A DNA stretch of 64,000 bases. Origin: Clostridia bacterium (GTDB lineage: Bacteria; Bacillota; Clostridia; Lachnospirales; Anaerotignaceae). The notes below the pieces were generated by a model that had not been told where the DNA came from, searched no databases, and was given only the letters and a program-made list of their open reading frames with translations. Positions 59,917-64,000 of this stretch are shown here, one piece after another. The stretch is from NCBI GenBank assembly GCA_009929735.1, contig RZZU01000011.1, positions 1 through 64,000 on the forward strand, read 5' to 3'. Both the position numbers and the translations under genes were made by a program. Each line of letters begins with the position of its first letter. Positions within the stretch are counted from its first letter, which is position 1.

Positions 59917-61121
59917 ATCTTTTTCCATTTTAAGCTTTCCAAATCATGTTCTCGTATTGCCTTTACAAGTCGTTGGCTGAAATCCTCAGCCATAATATCC
60001 GTTGCATCCAAAAGCTCCAACCCGAGCTCATGGGCACGCTGATAGGTGCCTGTATAGATTTTTTTTTCCTTGCCGTAGGTAACAATGATACCTTTTGAAA
60101 ACCAGCCGCCCAGCCGTTTTTTTGCAATCAAAAGCTCATTGAGCGCAGCTGTATCCGCATCACGCAGCTTGCAGGAGATAAACACGGGCAGCGAATCGTC
60201 CATTAAAATGACGTCAATTTCGTTTCCGGCAACCGTAATGTTATCATAGGCATTCCAATCAATCATGGTGCCCAGCTTTACATCGTTAAACACACCTGCT
60301 TCCTTGGCAGAAATATAAACATAAAGCTCAAGCCAAACGCCAAAGCTGATACAATATTGCTTATCCTCAATCTCGGCAAAGGCGAATTGAACAGAATCTC
60401 CTTCTATGAGCAAATTTTGGATAAAACCCATTTCCTGAAATTTTTCCAAAATTTCCCGATCGGGATAAACAGCCTTGTCGTTTTTCATATGTATGTTCCA
60501 CTTGCTTTGCATAAAAAGCTCGTGAGGCAAGGCTCTTGCCGCAACGGTTTGCAAAAAACTGCAAGTGTATTTCCATTGAAAAAGGCGTTCAAACAAGAAC
60601 AGAGCCATTTCCCGAATGGCAGGGAAACGCTGTGCAGAGGGCGGACGATGGGATTCGCCGATAAAACAGGCACCCTTTGCATCAATGAAATCTTCCAAAG
60701 TCAAGGACACAGTTTTCTCTACCAAACTGTCATCTGTTAAATTTGTGATGCGTTTTTTCACAAGATCCGTGTGCAAAAGGGGTAGATTTAATGTCATTCC
60801 TGCCTTATATCCTGCAAGAAGCATCAACTCACTGCCGCCTGTTAAATCCAGTGCGCATTCTTTAAGCCCACTGCGGTTAATGGTGCGGGTAATTTGGCGG
60901 AATATTTTATCAACAGATGAAATATCAATGGGGTAGTGCTCCAGTGTAATACCTGGGATATTCCGTTCCAGACATTTTTTTAATGCGGTAAAAGCCATCG
61001 TATCCTGCATTGCAGCATCATAAAAATAAATGACTTTTTTTGGCCGCAGGGTTAAGGGTGCCACAATGTTTTTCAAAACATCCTTATCATAAAACTCAAT
61101 GAGAAGCTCCAGCGGAACCAT
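59913..61121 (-). CDS. CARF-domain nuclease, Card1/Can2-like (DUF1887), orphan
   Basis: The 402-residue protein has an N-terminal CARF-type Rossmann domain (residues about 1-145) with the DLTGG motif (92-96) that binds cyclic oligoadenylate in relatives, a winged-helix-like middle (about 165-240) and a C-terminal PD-(D/E)xK nuclease region: GVWLE (E265), NEIDV (D303) and ISCK (K318). The usual E-x-K reads S-C-K. Relatives are type III CRISPR effectors that nick DNA/RNA on cOA binding, but no cas gene or array is in the window. It lies 31 bases after gerW. The ATG directly abuts GGGAG; a CTG three codons on is an alternative. Confidence 0.85.
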   Translation of the reverse strand: MVPLELLIEFYDKDVLKNIVAPLTLRPKKVIYFYDAAMQDTMAFTALKKCLERNIPGITLEHYPIDISSVDKIFRQITRTINRSGLKECALDLTGGSELMLLAGYKAGMTLNLPLLHTDLVKKRITNLTDDSLVEKTVSLTLEDFIDAKGACFIGESHRPPSAQRFPAIREMALFLFERLFQWKYTCSFLQTVAARALPHELFMQSKWNIHMKNDKAVYPDREILEKFQEMGFIQNLLIEGDSVQFAFAEIEDKQYCISFGVWLELYVYISAKEAGVFNDVKLGTMIDWNAYDNITVAGNEIDVILMDDSLPVFISCKLRDADTAALNELLIAKKRLGGWFSKGIIVTYGKEKKIYTGTYQRAHELGLELLDATDIMAEDFSQRLVKAIREHDLESLKWKKI

Positions 61122-61152
61122 CTCCCTTCAAAATCTGCTTATATTCATAAGA

Positions 61153-61557
61153 TTATTTTTCAAATTCTTCTACAATGACTTTTTCTTCAAACTTGATATC
61201 CGATTCCGGCTCTTTTTTATCCCTGTTGCCAAAAATTGCGCCGAAGTTCAGCTTGCTTGCTACGCCGGGTGCCATATCAATCAGCTTGCTGACGGCATCC
61301 TGATTTTTGATATTTAGGGTCTGAACACTTCCGTTTTGGATGACAAGAACGGCAGAGGGCGTGATTTTTGCACCCACACCGCCAGCGGCGTTCACATTTT
61401 CCTTTGCGCCTGCCCCTGCGCCCACTGCTACTTCAATCAGCGGCAAAAGGGTTAAATCTCCAATCACAATTGCTTCACCTACTACGGTTTTAGTAGAAAC
61501 CAAATCTTCAATTTTATTAAAAAGTACATCTACGGATTCTTTGAAATCTTTACCCAT
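61153..61557 (-). CDS. gerW: GerW-family sporulation protein (YtfJ)
   Basis: A 134-residue soluble protein with the family core GEAIVIGDLTLLPLIEVAVGAGAG followed by a Gly-rich segment and an ALVIQNG strand. In Bacillus, YtfJ/GerW is a forespore protein needed for full germination. It begins 8 bases inside the end of the upstream DUF2953 gene, the same ytfI-ytfJ order as in Bacillus, marking this organism as a spore former. Confidence 0.92.
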   Translation of the reverse strand: MGKDFKESVDVLFNKIEDLVSTKTVVGEAIVIGDLTLLPLIEVAVGAGAGAKENVNAAGGVGAKITPSAVLVIQNGSVQTLNIKNQDAVSKLIDMAPGVASKLNFGAIFGNRDKKEPESDIKFEEKVIVEEFEK

Positions 61558-62557
61558 TCTGCTTTCTTCCTTTCCAAAGTTTGATTAAAATTCTACGTAC
61601 GGGCTTTGTCCAAGCAAATGCCAAAAGACTATACATAAAATAGCCCATAAGCAGCTTTCCCTTTATGTTTATTTCTATATCCTCCGCCACAAGGCGTGTG
61701 AAATCAGCTTTGACTTGAATGTTTTTACCAAATTTAGCAGCCAGAATGCCAATCAGTCCCATCAGGTATCCTGTGTAATGCGGCTCGCCCAACCCCAACG
61801 TGGCTTTGAGCATAAGTTGATTGGGCAAAATGCCTTTGATGAGGCGTTTCAGCAATTTTTTTACTGCATGGAATATTTCGTGCTTTCCCTCTATTTCTTG
61901 GAATTTGTTCCAATAGGAGCGGAGCTTGTCTGTTGTTGAGGTGCATTCGTCATCCTCCTCAGCTTCCCCCAAGAAGAATGCTTCATCTTCTGCTTCCCAT
62001 GCAATATCAATGGGTTTTTCTTGGATTTCAGAAACCTTTACACGCCGTACCCTTGGCTTTTGAGGAGAAGGCTCCTCTTTGACTGCTTCTGAAGCGGGAG
62101 GCGGTTCTTCTTGCAAAAGCGGTGCCTGAGGAATGGATGGTGTTTCCTGCTCCCCTTTGAAAGGCACAGGTTCAGCCATATAAATGCCTTCTGTGGGTTG
62201 TTTTTTTGGAGTAACCTTTTCTCTGGCAACCACTGCACCTGTTTTTATTGGCTGGTGACTTGGCTTGGGTTTCTTTCTTCGCACCCTTTTTTTCTTTTTT
62301 TTGCCCGACAGCGTAAACCATAGCATTTTTACAGTGATTTGCGGTTCGCTTCCGTAAACATAGCTTCCGCTGATGCGAATCAGCCCAAACAGCCAATGCA
62401 CAGCAAAATCGCCTTTGAACGCATCCTTTTTTTCGCCCGCAAGGCGGTACTTCAGCGGACTGATCAAAACCACTGCAATGATGAAAAGGAGCAGCAGAAG
62501 AATGCCCAAAAGCAAAAACCCTATGAACTTTAATACAGCCAATAGTATGCCTAACAT
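61550..62557 (-). CDS. DUF2953 membrane protein (YtfI-like)
   Basis: The 335-residue protein has an N-terminal membrane helix (about 5-30), a KYRLAGEKKDAFKGDFAVHWLFGLIRI segment typical of DUF2953, a very long Lys/Pro/Glu-rich low-complexity linker (about 88-200), and a C-terminal conserved part with GLGEPHYTGYLMGLIGIL and a hydrophobic segment. It overlaps gerW by 8 bases, and the family is sporulation-linked in Bacillus. Function unknown. Confidence 0.87.
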   Translation of the reverse strand: MLGILLAVLKFIGFLLLGILLLLLFIIAVVLISPLKYRLAGEKKDAFKGDFAVHWLFGLIRISGSYVYGSEPQITVKMLWFTLSGKKKKKRVRRKKPKPSHQPIKTGAVVAREKVTPKKQPTEGIYMAEPVPFKGEQETPSIPQAPLLQEEPPPASEAVKEEPSPQKPRVRRVKVSEIQEKPIDIAWEAEDEAFFLGEAEEDDECTSTTDKLRSYWNKFQEIEGKHEIFHAVKKLLKRLIKGILPNQLMLKATLGLGEPHYTGYLMGLIGILAAKFGKNIQVKADFTRLVAEDIEINIKGKLLMGYFMYSLLAFAWTKPVRRILIKLWKGRKQNG

Positions 62558-62558
62558 A

Positions 62559-63242
62559 TTATTCCCCTGTCTTCATTCGTTTCGCCAAAAACCAAGATAA
62601 ACTCCAGACGATTATGGCACCTGCTAAAAATAGTCCTGCAATCCAAAAAGCGGTATCCCGAAAAAATCCTTCGGGAACAATGTTGATTAATAAATCGGTT
62701 TTGGGGTTTAAAATCCAATCATCGTTGTTAAAAAACAAATGGTGAAATAGCGTAAAATACCGATTGAAATTATGAACCATGAGCGCAACCAATAGCCCCG
62801 TAAAGGCGAAAAATACAGCAATGCCCCATTGAATTCCATAAAATAGGCAATAACCTTTTTTGAAATACAGCAGGATTCCTATGGAAAGCACTGTAAATAT
62901 GATTGCCCCAAGGCGCAGCTGCTTTGCTTCGATAAATAATTTTTGCACATCTGCCATATGCCGTTTTTCTTTGGTATTAAAAAATTCTCTCTCAGTGTTT
63001 TGGAGTTTTGTATAGATTACTAAATCGGCACGGTCACCCTTTAAATAATCCATCATTTCATGGGTTACCGTCAGCAAATCATCCATTTCAATGCCGATTG
63101 CATCGGTCACTTCATATTTTTCATATTCTTTTTCAAAATAACCGCCCTTGTAGTATGACACATACTCTACAGAGCTGATTAATAAAACAACCATAAGCGC
63201 AAGTCCGCTTAAAACACCAAGGAGTTTATACCACAACGTCAT
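62559..63242 (-). CDS. TIGR01906/DUF1461 integral membrane protein
   Basis: A 227-residue protein with an N-terminal helix, an extracytoplasmic segment (residues about 30-110 with MMDYLKGDRADL and FNTKEKRHMADVQ), two to three further helices and the conserved FHHLFFNNDDWILNPKTD motif, which identifies the TIGR01906 family. Function unknown. It overlaps the upstream unknown gene by 17 bases and abuts the DUF2953 gene, so it belongs to one minus-strand operon. Confidence 0.87.
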   Translation of the reverse strand: MTLWYKLLGVLSGLALMVVLLISSVEYVSYYKGGYFEKEYEKYEVTDAIGIEMDDLLTVTHEMMDYLKGDRADLVIYTKLQNTEREFFNTKEKRHMADVQKLFIEAKQLRLGAIIFTVLSIGILLYFKKGYCLFYGIQWGIAVFFAFTGLLVALMVHNFNRYFTLFHHLFFNNDDWILNPKTDLLINIVPEGFFRDTAFWIAGLFLAGAIIVWSLSWFLAKRMKTGE

Positions 63243-63552
63243 TTAAAATCCCTTCTATCCATGTACTTGGATTTGATAAATCTTTTTGTTCCTTCACGGC
63301 TTCCTCAAGGATATAAGCCATCAGGTCATAGGTTTCCCGTCTGCCGTTTGCAACACCAATGATGATGCCGTCGGCGGGACGAAACCTTCCCTTGCATAAT
63401 TGCCAGGACGAAACCAATTCATACCGATTTTTTGCATGAATGAAAAGAATGCAGTAAAGACGTGGCATAGGAATATTTTGCTTTAAGGCATATACCACTG
63501 TTTCCAAATCGCTGATATTTTCAGCTACAAATAAGTCTTGCGCAAACCGCAT
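63226..63552 (-). CDS. Uncharacterised 108-residue protein
   Basis: A soluble small protein (begins MRFAQDLFVAENI) with alternating strand and helix character and a Cys in QLCKG; IIIGVANGRRETYDLMAYILEEA forms a helix near residue 68. No recognised family. A purine-rich AAGGAAGGGCGG is upstream of the ATG, rather distant (9 bases). Its end overlaps the next gene by 17 bases, so translation is probably coupled. Confidence 0.7.
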   Translation of the reverse strand: MRFAQDLFVAENISDLETVVYALKQNIPMPRLYCILFIHAKNRYELVSSWQLCKGRFRPADGIIIGVANGRRETYDLMAYILEEAVKEQKDLSNPSTWIEGILNDVVV

Positions 63553-63621
63553 TCGCTATCGCCGCCCTTCCTTCCATTTCTTAGCAATAGTATAGCAGAT
63601 TCAAACCAAAAAGAAAATATG

Positions 63622-63659
63622 CAATAAACAGCACCCAATCGTGAGGGTGCTGTTTATTG
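63622..63659. terminator. Hairpin after the TSUP gene
   Basis: CAATAAACAGCACCC pairs perfectly with GGGTGCTGTTTATTG (15 bp), 8-base loop; T-rich only within the arm and beyond on the minus side. Confidence 0.65.
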
Positions 63660-63689
63660 TACAAACAAGCCTGTTTTCCTGTGTTTGGC

Positions 63690-64000
63690 TTAGCGAAGCT
63701 CTGCTTCGAGCTTATCTAACTGCTGATAGGGGTAGTTCTGTAACAATTCTTTATACTGGGGAGTTGTTAACCCGGGGGTTTGAGTGTAAATTGCAATTTT
63801 TTCGTCCAGATTCGCCTGTATAAATTTTAATTTCAGTTTGGAAAATTCATCTTTATTCAAATCATCTCGTCCTCTCTCTTTTTTCTTTTTAAAAACTTCG
63901 CTAAGTCCCATGAAAAACAGGAACCCTGCAAATATTTTTCGCAGTAAATCGGCATTCAAGGAAACTGCCAAAAAGGAACCTGCCGCCGCTGCGGCAAGAC
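63690..64000 (-). CDS. TSUP (TauE/SafE) family permease, C-terminal part with extra tail
   Basis: The 5' end lies outside the window. Visible from 64000 downward is an Ala-rich helix then GSFLAVSLNADLLRKIFAGFLFFMGLSEVFKKK, the final helix pattern of TauE/SafE-type permeases. In the same frame a soluble tail of about 55 residues follows (NKDEFSKLKLKF...LDKLEAELR), which resembles a separate small clostridial protein; an inner TTG with AGAGAGG upstream (about 63855) could also start it alone. An in-frame fusion, or an overlap of two genes, are both possible. Confidence 0.7.
   Translation of the reverse strand, partial: LAAAAAGSFLAVSLNADLLRKIFAGFLFFMGLSEVFKKKKERGRDDLNKDEFSKLKLKFIQANLDEKIAIYTQTPGLTTPQYKELLQNYPYQQLDKLEAELR

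Noticed and set aside
59913-61121. Part of a local type III CRISPR locus
   Set aside because: No cas10, csm/cmr, cas6 or repeat-spacer array is present anywhere in the window.

Overview
The window looks like chromosome from a low-to-mid-GC, spore-forming, anaerobic Firmicute of class Clostridia (a Lachnospirales-type organism is my best guess, inferred and not proven). The reasons are the classic dnaG-rpoD-trmK-nif3 gene order, a GerW/YtfJ sporulation gene and a CotS-like kinase, Rex redox control, lysine and tetrahydrofolate riboswitches, strong AGGAGG ribosome sites with frequent GTG/TTG starts, a two-gene SufC-SufB iron-sulfur locus, and no respiratory genes. No prophage, plasmid, CRISPR array or cas operon is visible.

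Layout. 1-2.3 kb: the end of a TRAP transporter, a broken subtilisin-type protease, two small unknown genes and a Cys-rich repeat protein. 2.3-11.5 kb: a housekeeping block (metallophosphoesterase, dGTPase-like HD hydrolase, primase, sigma-70, TrmK, Nif3-like, nucleoside kinase) ending in the RNase P RNA. 11.8-16 kb: carbonic anhydrase coupled to a YedK/HMCES-type protein, an MBL-fold hydrolase, a cell-wall amidase and an AI-2E-family permease. 16-21 kb: a LytS/LytTR two-component pair followed by a CstA-type transporter. 21-31 kb: gltX, an RlmI-like methyltransferase, deoD, a lysine-riboswitch-controlled NhaC-family permease, hemerythrin, endonuclease IV, Ogt, and FolT behind a THF riboswitch. 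31-38 kb: SufC-SufB, signal peptidase, small proteins, an ABC-F protein. 37.9-42 kb: rex, a LysE-type exporter, a MATE exporter and a MerR regulator. 42-47.5 kb: a complete branched-chain amino-acid ABC transporter (livKHMGF). 47.7-50.6 kb: thyA-folA and cca. 50.9-64 kb: tRNA-Lys, a CotS-like gene, a PEGA-domain protein, phosphoglucomutase, a serine hydrolase, PutP, TetR, and a minus-strand run holding an orphan CARF-nuclease (Card1/Can2-like) gene next to gerW, ending in a TSUP permease cut by the window edge.

Functional links. Folate and thymidylate are served by FolT (import, THF-sensed), ThyA and FolA. Amino-acid supply is served by the lysine permease (LYS riboswitch), the Liv system, PutP and LysE. 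DNA repair is served by Nfo, Ogt and the YedK-like protein. The LytS/LytTR pair probably controls cstA: two near-identical 11-bp direct repeats one 21-bp period apart lie between them.

Most unexplained structure is intergenic. A mosaic family of hairpin-rich repeats is present in at least six copies, in both orientations, at gene ends; one copy is expanded into a 16-bp tandem array. Two short MITE-like elements carry related terminal inverted repeats, and one supplies the stop codon of the CARF-nuclease gene. The orphan CARF-nuclease, whose E-x-K catalytic position reads S-C-K, is the most intriguing protein in the window.
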